Below are positions 32,145 through 39,489 of a stretch of 64,000 nucleotides of DNA, one piece after another; positions within the stretch are counted from its first letter, which is position 1, and every line of letters begins with the position of its first letter. Below the pieces are notes generated by a model. It worked only from the letters and a program-made list of their open reading frames with translations. It did no database searches and had not been told where the DNA came from. A program made the translations under genes and the position numbers. Source of the DNA: Leptospira sanjuanensis (GTDB lineage Bacteria; Spirochaetota; Leptospiria; Leptospirales; Leptospiraceae); contig NZ_JAIZBG010000001.1 in assembly GCF_022267325.1 (NCBI RefSeq), positions 434,001 through 498,000 of the forward strand. Reading direction: 5' to 3'.

Positions 32145-32663
32145 CTACTTTTCTCCGCATTCCGACATTTCCGTCTTGGAACCGCTTAAAATCTCCCATT
32201 CGGAGAGTTCCAGAGCGGCTTTTTCGGCGAGTTCTCGGGAAAAAGACTGGGTGCAAATGGATTTAAAGACGTCCCGTGCCTTGTTTTCTTCCCCGATTTC
32301 AAGATAGAGTTTACCGGCTTCGAAAAACGCGTTCAAACCCTGGGAAGAAGTGGGTTCTTGAGAATATTGCTGCAGATTGATTTCCAGAACCTTTTCCGGA
32401 CGGCCGAGTCTCGAGTAATTGTTCTTTAAGACTTGATACGCCTTATTCTTAAACTTGCTCGAAGGATAAAGAATCAGAAAACTTTTGATTTCTTCGATCG
32501 ACTTATGGAACTTGCGGTCCTTGTAGGCTTCTTCCGCGATTCGTAATAGGTTTTCTGCCTGGGTTTCTTGAAGGGGACTCGCCTCCGACAACAAAGAACC
32601 GGAAAGCGTAATCCATAGTAAGAACAAAACAATCGGAAAGAGGAAGAATCTTTTTGCCTGCAA
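32145..32663 (-). CDS. Secreted tetratricopeptide-type protein
   Basis: The TTG start follows GGAG by 6 bp and gives 172 residues. The signal peptide (residues about 5-28, with SGSLLSEAS near the cleavage site) is followed by TPR-like helices: NLLRIAEEAYKDRKFHKSIEEIKSFLILYP, KAYQVLKNNYSRLGRPEKVLE and EAGKLYLEIGEENKARDVFK. This resembles YbgF/CpoB or BamD repeat proteins in the envelope. There is no lipobox Cys. Its partner is unknown. It lies upstream of the cNMP regulator on the same strand with an 85-bp gap. Confidence 0.75.
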   Translation of the reverse strand: MQAKRFFLFPIVLFLLWITLSGSLLSEASPLQETQAENLLRIAEEAYKDRKFHKSIEEIKSFLILYPSSKFKNKAYQVLKNNYSRLGRPEKVLEINLQQYSQEPTSSQGLNAFFEAGKLYLEIGEENKARDVFKSICTQSFSRELAEKAALELSEWEILSGSKTEMSECGEK

Positions 32664-32726
32664 GATAAGCTCCGGAGGAAAAGATCCCCCTTTAAAGATT
32701 ATCTGCAGGTTTTCCGAAAAGGTTGA

Positions 32727-33011
32727 TTACTTTTTCTTGTCGATTGTCTTGCGATGGTGTTCGCAAAGTCTGTAGAGTTTGCCGGAGGAAGGGTTCTTTT
32801 TGGAGACTTTCGTTCCGCATACGATACAAAGGCCGTTGTTTCTTCTTCTTTGATATAAAAGTTGAACTCTTTCAGCGCCTGACAGATTATATTTACTAAC
32901 CTGTATTCTGAATCCTTTATATAGATAATTTCCCACCGCTTCAAGGGATTGTGTTTTAACGCCTGTTACCAGGGACTCAAGATCGTCGTTCGAGATTTTT
33001 TTCGGTTTCAT
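32727..33011 (-). CDS. Small zinc-ribbon-like protein
   Basis: The 94-residue, strongly basic protein has a C-terminal CIVC ... CEHH arrangement (CxxC and CxxH separated by about 18 residues), typical of a treble-clef or zinc-ribbon fold. The N-terminal half (ISNDDLESLVTGVKTQSLEAVGNYLYKGFRI) is helical. The tail ends TIDKKK. It may bind DNA or RNA, as many small zinc proteins do. I do not recognise the family, though similar proteins are annotated as Leptospira hypotheticals in my memory. It shares its upstream region with the divergent lipoprotein gene. Confidence 0.72.
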   Translation of the reverse strand: MKPKKISNDDLESLVTGVKTQSLEAVGNYLYKGFRIQVSKYNLSGAERVQLLYQRRRNNGLCIVCGTKVSKKNPSSGKLYRLCEHHRKTIDKKK

Positions 33012-33223
33012 ACAGTTCTTTATGACGGATTCGCCTAATTAAAATTACAGAAAAAATTTAACGTTGGATCATTTTTTATTTAGGTCCGGAAAAAAATGAA
33101 ACATCTTTTTAACGCAAACGCAAATTAATAGCCAATCATTTGAAATAATTTTTTTCCTAAATGGAAGCGGGAAGAAACGAGGTCATCACTTCATTGAGTG
33201 GGTCCGTATAACGGATTAAGACG

Positions 33224-33240
33224 ACCGACCGGTGGTCGGT
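33224..33240. promoter_or_regulatory. Inverted repeat, possible regulator binding site
   Basis: ACCGACC-GGT-GGTCGGT has perfect 7-bp arms and lies between divergent genes, about 78 bp upstream of the promoter for the lipoprotein gene. TetR-type operators often read like this. No U-tract follows, which speaks against a terminator. Confidence 0.4.
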
Positions 33241-33317
33241 TCATCAAATTATTTGAATTTAGAATCGAGTATTAGCATCGTTTGATTCTTCTAAACCGGT
33301 GAAAATCGGCTAAAAGC

Positions 33318-33345
33318 TTGCAAAAACGAATGGATCTCTTAAAAT
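33318..33345 (+). promoter_or_regulatory. Candidate promoter of the lipoprotein gene
   Basis: TTGCAA, a 16-bp spacer and TAAAAT precede a predicted start at about 33352. A leader of about 36 nt then carries AAGGAGG, in contrast to the leaderless promoters elsewhere in the window. Confidence 0.4.
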
Positions 33346-33387
33346 TAAGGAGTCTCTTTTTGAAATAGAAAGTAAGGAGGTTTGTTT

Positions 33388-34080
33388 ATGAGAAATGAAC
33401 GTTTGTACTCGAACGAACCATGTCGGAAAAACTTATCAAAACAAGAACAAGTTCCTAAGAATCTCAAATTTGTATATAGGGTATTTTACCCTATGCTCGT
33501 TCTTTCGATCTTCTTCTTCGCTGCAGTTTGTAAACAAAGCGCAAAGGACCAAGTCCAAAAGATATTAACCGATCATCAAATCCCCGTGGAAGAAAAAATC
33601 CGGCAATCCTCCTTTCTACTGTTAGGGGATCGTCTGAAGGAAATCGAAATTTCTCCGGGAGTTTCGCCTGACGGAACCACTACGGACTCGGTACGTGTGA
33701 CTCTTGCGGTGGGTGGAAATTCCGCTCTTACTTTCTTGGGACAAAAAGAATATAAGGAAAGAATGAAATTGGAAGTCGCTTTGTTGTCCTTTCGGCTCTT
33801 GCAAACGTTGAAGGATCTTCCGATCGAAAGCTTTCGAGTGAGCATCGTTAAACCCTACTATGTGAAGAATTCCCCGAACGATTCCGTGGAAGAGTTCGAG
33901 GTGTTCCGCGCGAAAATGGAAAAGAATTCCATCGTACAGATTCGAGGATTTGATTCCGTAGACTCTTTTGCGGCCGATTCCTACGATTCACCGGACCCGG
34001 CGGTTTTGGACGTAATGGTACAGATCGTTCAATCTTGGAAGGTCGAACTCGACGAATTGAATCGTGTGGAAGTGAATTGA
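33388..34080 (+). CDS. Putative lipoprotein of unknown function
   Basis: The ATG is fixed by a consensus AAGGAGG 7 bp upstream and gives 230 residues. Unusually, the hydrophobic signal core (YPMLVLSIFFFAAVC) begins only near residue 34; the candidate lipidated Cys is residue 48. A start at the internal Met 36 would give a normal-length lipoprotein signal but has no ribosome site. The mature part (KQSAKDQVQKILTDHQIPVEEKIR) is acidic and mixed alpha/beta with no recognised motif. Location in the periplasm or at the membrane is expected. It is divergent from the zinc-ribbon gene. Confidence 0.7.
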   Translation: MRNERLYSNEPCRKNLSKQEQVPKNLKFVYRVFYPMLVLSIFFFAAVCKQSAKDQVQKILTDHQIPVEEKIRQSSFLLLGDRLKEIEISPGVSPDGTTTDSVRVTLAVGGNSALTFLGQKEYKERMKLEVALLSFRLLQTLKDLPIESFRVSIVKPYYVKNSPNDSVEEFEVFRAKMEKNSIVQIRGFDSVDSFAADSYDSPDPAVLDVMVQIVQSWKVELDELNRVEVN

Positions 34081-34226
34081 TTCGTCGGAAAATCCGCGGT
34101 ATTCGAATTAAATCGGAACGGAATCGATCGAGAAGTTGGGCCTGATTTCAATTCGGTTTCAATCGGTCGATTTCGCGCACGCCGCACGAAGGCGGTTCGT
34201 TCGGGTTTTCATTTCGGTTTACAGCG

Positions 34227-34303
34227 TCTCCCAAAACCTAATTTTACTTTATCGGAAAGATCAGCTGCAAGGTTCTATCCCGGTTTCAGGACAGGTTCTT
34301 ATA
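34227..34303. repeat. 77-bp dispersed repeat, copy C
   Basis: This is the second full-length copy, about 91% identical to copy B over 77 bp. The GCTGCAAGGTTC and GGTTCTTATA flanks are unchanged, while the central hairpin differs (TATCCC with AGGACA, imperfect). Conserved flanks around a drifting stem argue for a defined element end structure. Confidence 0.75.
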
Positions 34304-34452
34304 TTCGGGTCTTACAATAGGAGAATTCTTCGATTATAAATTTTAATCCCCCGAAAACTTCCGTTTATAAACCGTAATCCTAAAAAGATCGTTCCGCGGT
34401 TTACGGGTTCGGCGTAAACTCCATTTCCGGGACCGTAGGCCGCGTTCTATCG

Positions 34453-34516
34453 CTTGTCCCAAAACCGAACCTGTGGGAACTATTACAGTTTCTCTTCCGG
34501 TTTCGGGACAACAAGC
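34453..34516. repeat. GTCCC/GGGAC inverted-repeat element containing a TGTGGGAACT motif
   Basis: GTCCCAAAACCG pairs with CGGTTTCGGGAC (11 of 12) around a loop of about 30 nt, with extra CTTGT and ACAAG at the outer edges. The loop contains TGTGGGAACTATTACA (34472-34487), joining both repeat families in one structure. Confidence 0.55.
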
Positions 34517-34677
34517 TCTTAATATTCCGAATCGGAATATTTTATGAATTTTGAATATTCGTAAAATATGTTGTACAAATTAAAAAATTTACAACTCCCG
34601 ACGCCGATTCCGTTTTTTTGTTCGCATTATTTTACGTTTCCGGTCTATGAATCCGAATTTGAAAAGGGAGGTTTTGT

Positions 34678-35256
34678 ATGCCTTTAGAAAAAGAAAATTC
34701 GGAAACTCAAGATTTTAAAAACGTACTTACCAATGAGGAAATACGGAAACTGATCGATGCCGCCCGGAACTATCCGGATCACTACGTCTGGATTCGATTT
34801 TTGTTTTTGTTCGGTTTAAAACCGGAGGAACTCGTTTCGATCCGTTGTTCGGACGTGAACTTGGAAACGAGAATATTACGAATTCGTGGATTCGGACCGA
34901 GAGGAGATAGACTTTTAGACGTTCCTCTTTGTTTGTTCAAAGACTTTTATGCGATAACAAAGGGCAAAAAACCGGAAGAATTCTTATTCCGAGGAAGAAA
35001 CGGCAAGTTGCATCACAAGACGATTCAGAAACTTCTTCAAAAATTAAAACGAAAAACGGGAATCGAAGTCAACATTCCTAAAATAAGAAGAACAATCGCC
35101 GTAAGAATGGAAGCATCGGGTGTATCAATCCGATTTATCACAAACTTTCTGGGATTTAAAACAAGACGCGCGACCTATAAGTTGATCGGGAAAAATTCCA
35201 AGTCCGAACCTGTAAAAATATTTCCATTGGATGAAATTCTAGAGATCGGGGCTTAA
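34678..35256 (+). CDS. Orphan tyrosine-recombinase-like protein, probably catalytically degenerate
   Basis: A strong AAGGGAGG precedes the ATG. The 192 residues cover the catalytic domain of the phage-integrase family: FLFLFGLKPEELVSIRCSDVNLETRILRIRG aligns with the first Arg box, and NIPKIRRTIAVRMEASGVSIRFITNFLGFKTRRATYKLIG with the second. The first-box Arg is Lys (GLKPEEL), the HxxR box begins with Pro-Lys rather than His, and the LGH motif reads LGF. A Tyr (TYKL) remains near the expected position. DNA cleavage is therefore doubtful, although binding may persist. There is no N-terminal core-binding domain. It is flanked upstream by repeats. Confidence 0.75.
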   Translation: MPLEKENSETQDFKNVLTNEEIRKLIDAARNYPDHYVWIRFLFLFGLKPEELVSIRCSDVNLETRILRIRGFGPRGDRLLDVPLCLFKDFYAITKGKKPEEFLFRGRNGKLHHKTIQKLLQKLKRKTGIEVNIPKIRRTIAVRMEASGVSIRFITNFLGFKTRRATYKLIGKNSKSEPVKIFPLDEILEIGA

Positions 35257-35320
35257 AAATGAGTTGTAAACGCGTTCCGAAACCTTAATTTAGTCCTAAT
35301 TCTCCAAAAGGAAGCCATCT

Positions 35321-35656
35321 TTGGAAATCAAAACGAAAAAGATCGGTAAGCACACTCTGGTTGCGCTCAACGGTAGACTGGATATCGGACATTCAGACGA
35401 AGTCGAAGCGAAACTACTGGACGATGTTCAATCCGGACAGGGTGATATCTTGATCAACCTGGAAAACATTTCTTACATTTCATCCTCCGGGATTCGTATC
35501 TTCGTAGGTATGGTCCGGGAATTGGAAAAGCAGGGAAGAAAGTTGAAACTTTGTTGTATCACTCCTCCCGTAAAAAAAGTATTCGATGTGGTCGAACTCT
35601 TAGATCTGTTTGAAGTGTACGAAACAGAAAGTTCCGCTCTCGATTCGTTAACCTAA
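35321..35656 (+). CDS. STAS-domain anti-sigma factor antagonist
   Basis: The TTG start is 7 bp from AAGGAAG and gives 111 residues. The STAS fold is complete: TLVALNGRLDIGHSDEVEAKL, ILINLENISYISSSGIRIFVGM with the phospho-acceptor Ser in SSSG, and LELxxL-like VVELLDLFEVY. Such proteins bind anti-sigma factors or sensor HATPase domains when unphosphorylated. The partner kinase is not in the neighbourhood; a lone HATPase-HDOD protein is encoded near 43 kb but any link is inference. It precedes the glycosyltransferase by 34 bp. Confidence 0.9.
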   Translation: MEIKTKKIGKHTLVALNGRLDIGHSDEVEAKLLDDVQSGQGDILINLENISYISSSGIRIFVGMVRELEKQGRKLKLCCITPPVKKVFDVVELLDLFEVYETESSALDSLT

Positions 35657-35690
35657 AATCCGGGATCTTCCCGGATTTCCACTCGGGTCT

Positions 35691-37190
35691 ATGTCCCGGA
35701 ACTCACTCGCTTCCATCTCTGCAAAAGCAACCCCTTGGGCTCTTTTGGTCCTTTTCCTTACTTTTTTCATCTGGATTCCCTCCAACGATCGACTCGAGTT
35801 TCCGCCGGTTTGGCCGGACGAGGTGCTTTTCTTTTCCCCTTCTCAGGACTTTGCCGCATTCGGAACGTTACGAACGCATGTGCTGGAAGGTTTGATTCCA
35901 GGAATGGAGGAAATCACTTTATGGATGCCTCCGCTCTATTTTTTAACCGGTGGAACTTGGATGAAATTCGTTTTTCCGGGAATCGTAGGGCTTCGACTTT
36001 TTACTCTTGTCACCGCAGCGGTTTCCATTCTGATCTTTTACGGAATTTTAAAACGAATCGGATTTTCCGCGTTATCCGCTTTGTTCTCCTGTTTGCTGCT
36101 CGGAACGGATTTATTGTTTTTACGCGTCGGTATGATGGCGAGAATGGAGATGCTTTGTCTCCTGTTCGCATTAACAAGTTTGTTCTTTTTGATTCGCACG
36201 GCGCTCGACGAACGAACCGAAGTCGTACATTGGGCGGAAGCGTTGTCGTCCGGAATATTTTTGGGTCTTTCCTTTCTTTCCCATCCGTTCGGTTCCGTCT
36301 TCGGAATTCCGGCCTTGTATCTTCTCTGGAAAAGAAAGTCGTTGCTCGCTCCTTTATTCTGGATCGGTGGATTGATTCCTCTTGCGGTTTGGATCGTTTG
36401 GTTGTTTCCGCACTGGAACTTATTTCTGTTTCAATTCGGACTTCAGTTCGGAAGAAAGAAGGAATTATTTTCCGTATTTTCGATTTTAACCAAGATCAAA
36501 ATTCTGATCGGAGGTTATGAAAATCCCGGAGTCAGAATTCTTTTTTATATTTTTCTTTTGGCCGGAATCGGAATCAACCGCAGACTTTTAAAGGAAAAGA
36601 AGGAACGTTTTCTTTTTCTCGCGGTTTGGATTTTGGGGACGCTCATCTTTCTCTTTTTATCCACGGAATTCTATTACGTGATGTATTTGACGATTCCGCT
36701 TTCTGCGTTAGGCGGAATTCTACTGGAAGAATCGGACCGCAAGCGCGTGATCTACGCGGGTTCCGGGCTTTTGTTCTGCAATTTGATCGTTTTGTTTTTG
36801 GCGTATCGAAAGGTCGGTTTTGTAAATCCGGAGTTCGATCTTGGAAAGAAATTTTCCGAGGAAATCGGAGCGGAACTCAAGTATTCCAAAAAGGTTTATT
36901 TACAGGCGATTCCCGATCCGTATTTTTATCTGCGCGAAAAATATCCGAACCAGCAGATTCTGGAATTCATACCGGGAGAACTTCCCATGCCTTCGGAACT
37001 GTTTTCCGGAACCCTAGATTCGATCGATACGTTCGTATTCAGCGAAGGCACGAAACGAAATGAAACGGTCGAGAATTATCTGAAGGAGAACGCTTCTTCC
37101 TTTTACAAAAGGAACGTGTCCGTATCGCCTTCGACCACCCGGAAGCTCGTGCGTGCTCAGGCGGAAATTTATCTTCGGAAGAAGAAATGA
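35691..37190 (+). CDS. GT-C type membrane glycosyltransferase (PMT/GT39-like)
   Basis: The 499-residue protein has about eleven hydrophobic segments, starting with TPWALLVLFLTFFIWI, and a periplasmic loop after the first helix containing FPPVWPDEVLFF. The Asp-Glu there is the conserved acidic catalytic site of GT-C transferases. Two more family-type features are MPPLYFLTGG and the run of short helices with Arg at the ends. The C-terminal 120 residues form a soluble domain. Such enzymes move a sugar from a polyprenyl phosphate donor to a glycan, lipid or protein on the outer face of the inner membrane. The acceptor is unknown. The stop overlaps the lipase-like gene (ATGA). Confidence 0.78.
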   Translation: MSRNSLASISAKATPWALLVLFLTFFIWIPSNDRLEFPPVWPDEVLFFSPSQDFAAFGTLRTHVLEGLIPGMEEITLWMPPLYFLTGGTWMKFVFPGIVGLRLFTLVTAAVSILIFYGILKRIGFSALSALFSCLLLGTDLLFLRVGMMARMEMLCLLFALTSLFFLIRTALDERTEVVHWAEALSSGIFLGLSFLSHPFGSVFGIPALYLLWKRKSLLAPLFWIGGLIPLAVWIVWLFPHWNLFLFQFGLQFGRKKELFSVFSILTKIKILIGGYENPGVRILFYIFLLAGIGINRRLLKEKKERFLFLAVWILGTLIFLFLSTEFYYVMYLTIPLSALGGILLEESDRKRVIYAGSGLLFCNLIVLFLAYRKVGFVNPEFDLGKKFSEEIGAELKYSKKVYLQAIPDPYFYLREKYPNQQILEFIPGELPMPSELFSGTLDSIDTFVFSEGTKRNETVENYLKENASSFYKRNVSVSPSTTRKLVRAQAEIYLRKKK

Positions 37191-37837
37191 AATCTTCCGG
37201 ATTTCGAAACATTCTTCCGATTTCGAATATTCTATTTTTCTTATTTTGTGCGTGTGTCGGAAAGGAACAGGATCAACAAGGACTTTCTTCCCTTTTGCCG
37301 TTGGCGGGGCAGCTTTTGAAAGTGGGAATCATCGGAGATTCTCTTTCCCAAAGATCCGACGGGTTCGGTTTAAGGGAGAAATTGGGAACCCGGTTTACGG
37401 TCACGGATTACGCCGTTTCCGGTCGAAATGTTCCCGGATGGATTCAATCCATCGGAACCGCCTTAACGGAACCGCAGGACGTTTTGATCGTGGAACTCGG
37501 AACGAACGACGTTTCCGGTTATCCCACGGATCAATTCCCGGCGAACTACGAAGCTCTTTTGAGTCGGATTCATGAGCGGAGCAACGCCGCCGTTTTGGTG
37601 ACAGTTTTACCGCCTACGATTTCACCGGGATACAGAACGAATATTCTTCAGATCAATTCCTACTTAAGAAGTCTGAGCTCGCGATACGCGATCGCGGATA
37701 TGGAAACCGTTTTTTTAGAAACGGAAAAGACGATTCCCTTGTATCCGCAGATCGACCCGATTCATCCGAATCCGGCGGGTTACGATCTGATGGGAACCGT
37801 CTATGCGGACGCGATCCGGAAATTTTTCGTTCGATAA
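37187..37837 (+). CDS. SGNH/GDSL-family hydrolase, putative lipoprotein
   Basis: The 216-residue protein begins with a signal peptide and lipobox-like FLFCACVGK (Cys 21 or 23). The SGNH blocks are complete: IIGDSLSQ (block I, nucleophile Ser), SGRN (block II, Gly), ELGTNDV (block III, Asn) and DPIHPNPAGY (block V, Asp-xx-His). Members act as lipases, acyl esterases or peptidoglycan/polysaccharide O-acetylesterases. Its 4-bp overlap with the GT-C gene suggests a linked role in trimming or decorating an envelope glycan, as context only. No third gene follows. Confidence 0.86.
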   Translation: MKSSGFRNILPISNILFFLFCACVGKEQDQQGLSSLLPLAGQLLKVGIIGDSLSQRSDGFGLREKLGTRFTVTDYAVSGRNVPGWIQSIGTALTEPQDVLIVELGTNDVSGYPTDQFPANYEALLSRIHERSNAAVLVTVLPPTISPGYRTNILQINSYLRSLSSRYAIADMETVFLETEKTIPLYPQIDPIHPNPAGYDLMGTVYADAIRKFFVR

Positions 37838-37945
37838 AGATAAGTTCGATGAGAAGGTGGATTCTTCTTTTCGGACGGTTTTTTAAGACCTTTTTTTCGT
37901 GAAATTTCGAATAAGTCCTTTTAGAGCGAGTCTCAAAAACTTAGA

Positions 37946-37961
37946 TGTGGGAACTCCCACA
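37946..37961. repeat. TGTGGGAACTCCCACA palindromic repeat
   Basis: The most symmetric copy in the window, with 7-bp arms TGTGGGA and TCCCACA. Flanking TAGAGCGAGTCTCAAAAACT and GAAACAAGCTCTAA form a second, outer inverted arrangement around GAGC/GCTC, so the whole 90-bp gap between convergent genes is repeat-like. Confidence 0.6.
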
Positions 37962-38010
37962 AATCGCTATGAGCTTGACAACCGTTCCTTTTAGAGTTTT
38001 GAAACAAGCT

Positions 38011-39090
38011 CTAATTTGAATATTCACAATTCAGAATAAACGGATTGAAAACCTGTGCGATATACAGTCTTCCCTCGAACGGGATTGCCGTGCTTCCCGC
38101 GGAAATCAGGGATCCGTCCGTTGCGAACACTTCCTCAAAATTTCCGTCCGAAGAAATCCGAAAAACCTGAGTCGGAGCGAGGTAGTCCGGGTTTTTCGCG
38201 TGTCTCAGAAATTTATACGTGGAACCGTGCCCGACAACGAAGATTCTCCCTTTCGAATCCAACTCGAGATTGTCCGAACCGGAATTGATCCGAATTTGAC
38301 GCGCTTCTCCGAGAACCGGTTTCCCTTGTTCTCTGCGGATCGGAAATTGAAACACACTTTGATCCATGTATCCCGATCTGTATAAAAATTCGTTCCCTTT
38401 CGAATCGGGAGCGTACAGAATTCCGTTTCCGTAAGAAAGCGGATTTCCGAGGTTCGACCAGGTTTTACCGTCATAGTAGGCAATTTCACCGCGTTTGAGT
38501 CCGAACAGATCGTCCCAAAGATAACGCAGAAATCCTCCCGATCCGTGGTCGTTGGAAAGATAGATTTCGTTTTCGGAAGCGACTGATAAATCGTTCGGGC
38601 TCGTGATCAACGGGTCGGAAAGAGTTCCGACATGCGACCAATCTTTTCCTTTGCGTTCGAAGATTTCGACCGTATGGATTTTGTATAAAGTAGGATGAGA
38701 GATCACGTAAAGACGGTAAACGTCCTTGGTTTTCAGCAGACTCATTCCGTGAGGTCGGAACTCCGGCGGAAATTTCACCGGCAATTCCTTAGGCACGGAA
38801 GAATTCTTCAGATCGATCCAATAGATCTTACCGGTTTGATCGGAAATTCTTCGCTCGTGGCTGGAAATATAAAGAATCCGTTCTTCTTGATCCAAGGCCA
38901 AGTCTTCCGGGCCGGGAAGTCCTTCGATTCGTGTGCAGGCGGCCGCAGTAGGTCCGACGGCTTTGATATCCGCGCCGCAGTTTGTAAGGCTTATCGTAGA
39001 GGCGAAAACCAGAAGGAGAATCGTTCCAAGAGAAATATTCGAGGAGTTCCCACAAGTTTCAGTTCGTTTTAGCAAATTAGGTCGTTTCAT
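38011..39090 (-). CDS. Paraoxonase/SMP-30-like beta-propeller lipoprotein
   Basis: The 359-residue protein has a signal peptide with lipobox ISLTNC (Cys 38). GPEDLALDQEERILYISSHERR and HGMSLL, SPNDLSVASENEIYLSNDHG, NGILYAPDSKGNEFLYRSG and SDNLELDSKGRIFVVGHG follow as successive blades. The Glu, Asn-Asp and Asp residues in these blades match the calcium and catalytic ligands of arylesterase/paraoxonase proteins. It is likely a lactonase or esterase facing the periplasm or outer surface. The n-region of the signal contains an AGTTCCCACA repeat copy (39045-39054), so the repeat is partly coding here. It is divergent from the second phasin-like gene. Confidence 0.78.
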   Translation of the reverse strand: MKRPNLLKRTETCGNSSNISLGTILLLVFASTISLTNCGADIKAVGPTAAACTRIEGLPGPEDLALDQEERILYISSHERRISDQTGKIYWIDLKNSSVPKELPVKFPPEFRPHGMSLLKTKDVYRLYVISHPTLYKIHTVEIFERKGKDWSHVGTLSDPLITSPNDLSVASENEIYLSNDHGSGGFLRYLWDDLFGLKRGEIAYYDGKTWSNLGNPLSYGNGILYAPDSKGNEFLYRSGYMDQSVFQFPIRREQGKPVLGEARQIRINSGSDNLELDSKGRIFVVGHGSTYKFLRHAKNPDYLAPTQVFRISSDGNFEEVFATDGSLISAGSTAIPFEGRLYIAQVFNPFILNCEYSN

Positions 39091-39158
39091 ATCGTTTTAC
39101 GGCCTCCGAACTTCCCGGAAAGTCTCGGCTCGGGCAAGGAAAAAAAGCAAAAAAGTGA

Positions 39159-39191
39159 TTGCTATTTTTATGCACTGCACAAAAATAGCAA
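39159..39191 (+). promoter_or_regulatory. 33-bp palindrome with TGC operator core before phasin-like gene 2
   Basis: Perfect 11-bp arms TTGCTATTTTT and AAAAATAGCAA enclose ATGCACTGCAC. The core plus flank TGCACTGCACAA is the exact reverse complement of the TTGTGCAGTGCA found in the promoter of the phasin-like gene at 12.9 kb. It lies 35 bp before the ATG. A repressor site is the most natural reading. Confidence 0.65.
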
Positions 39192-39226
39192 TAGAGATCC
39201 TCGAAAACAAATTGAGGGGTTGCTGT

Positions 39227-39484
39227 ATGGAAAATAAGAAATTAAACGACATAATCAATGCAGGAATCGGGGCCGTTCAAACTTCTCGCGAGATTTTCGA
39301 TAAACTCGTGGATGATCTGAATGAAGGCAAAGAAAAGATCGAAGAGAGATTCGATCAGTTGAAAGCTCAGGGTGAAAAAGACATGAGCGACAACGCGTTG
39401 AAATTAAAAGTCAATTTAGCTTGGGGTTTGGTCCGGTTCGAAGAAATCCGGGACAATATTCTCAATCATTTTATCAAGAAATAA
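39227..39484 (+). CDS. Phasin-like / coiled-coil protein, short form
   Basis: The ATG follows GAGGGG by 7 bp and encodes 85 residues. The sequence begins MENKKLNDIINAGIGAVQTS, close to the other phasin-like protein's [20 protein letters not shown]. The rest is a charged amphipathic helix (REIFDKLVDDLNEGKEKIEERFDQL) ending HFIKK. It is shorter than classical phasins. The shared operator and N-terminus indicate it belongs with the 127-residue protein in a common regulon. A granule-surface or membrane-associated role is possible. The serine-enzyme gene begins 5 bp after its stop. Confidence 0.72.
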   Translation: MENKKLNDIINAGIGAVQTSREIFDKLVDDLNEGKEKIEERFDQLKAQGEKDMSDNALKLKVNLAWGLVRFEEIRDNILNHFIKK

Positions 39485-39489
39485 GATCT

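Larger units (their letters stand above)
33012..33387. other. Divergent intergenic region with palindrome and promoter
   Basis: This AT-rich gap separates two divergent genes. It contains a 17-bp inverted repeat and a promoter for the plus-strand lipoprotein. No gene is seen. Confidence 0.55.
34081..34677. other. Repeat-filled intergenic region upstream of the recombinase
   Basis: About 600 bp without a supported gene. It contains the 77-bp repeat copy C and a GTCCC/GGGAC inverted-repeat element enclosing a TGTGGGAACT-type motif. A short frame overlapping copy C translates similarly to one at copy B only because both read through the repeat. Confidence 0.6.

Noticed and set aside
34136..34339. 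A small gene sharing sequence with one at 12571
   Set aside because: The similarity comes only from the 77-bp repeat; neither frame has a ribosome site.
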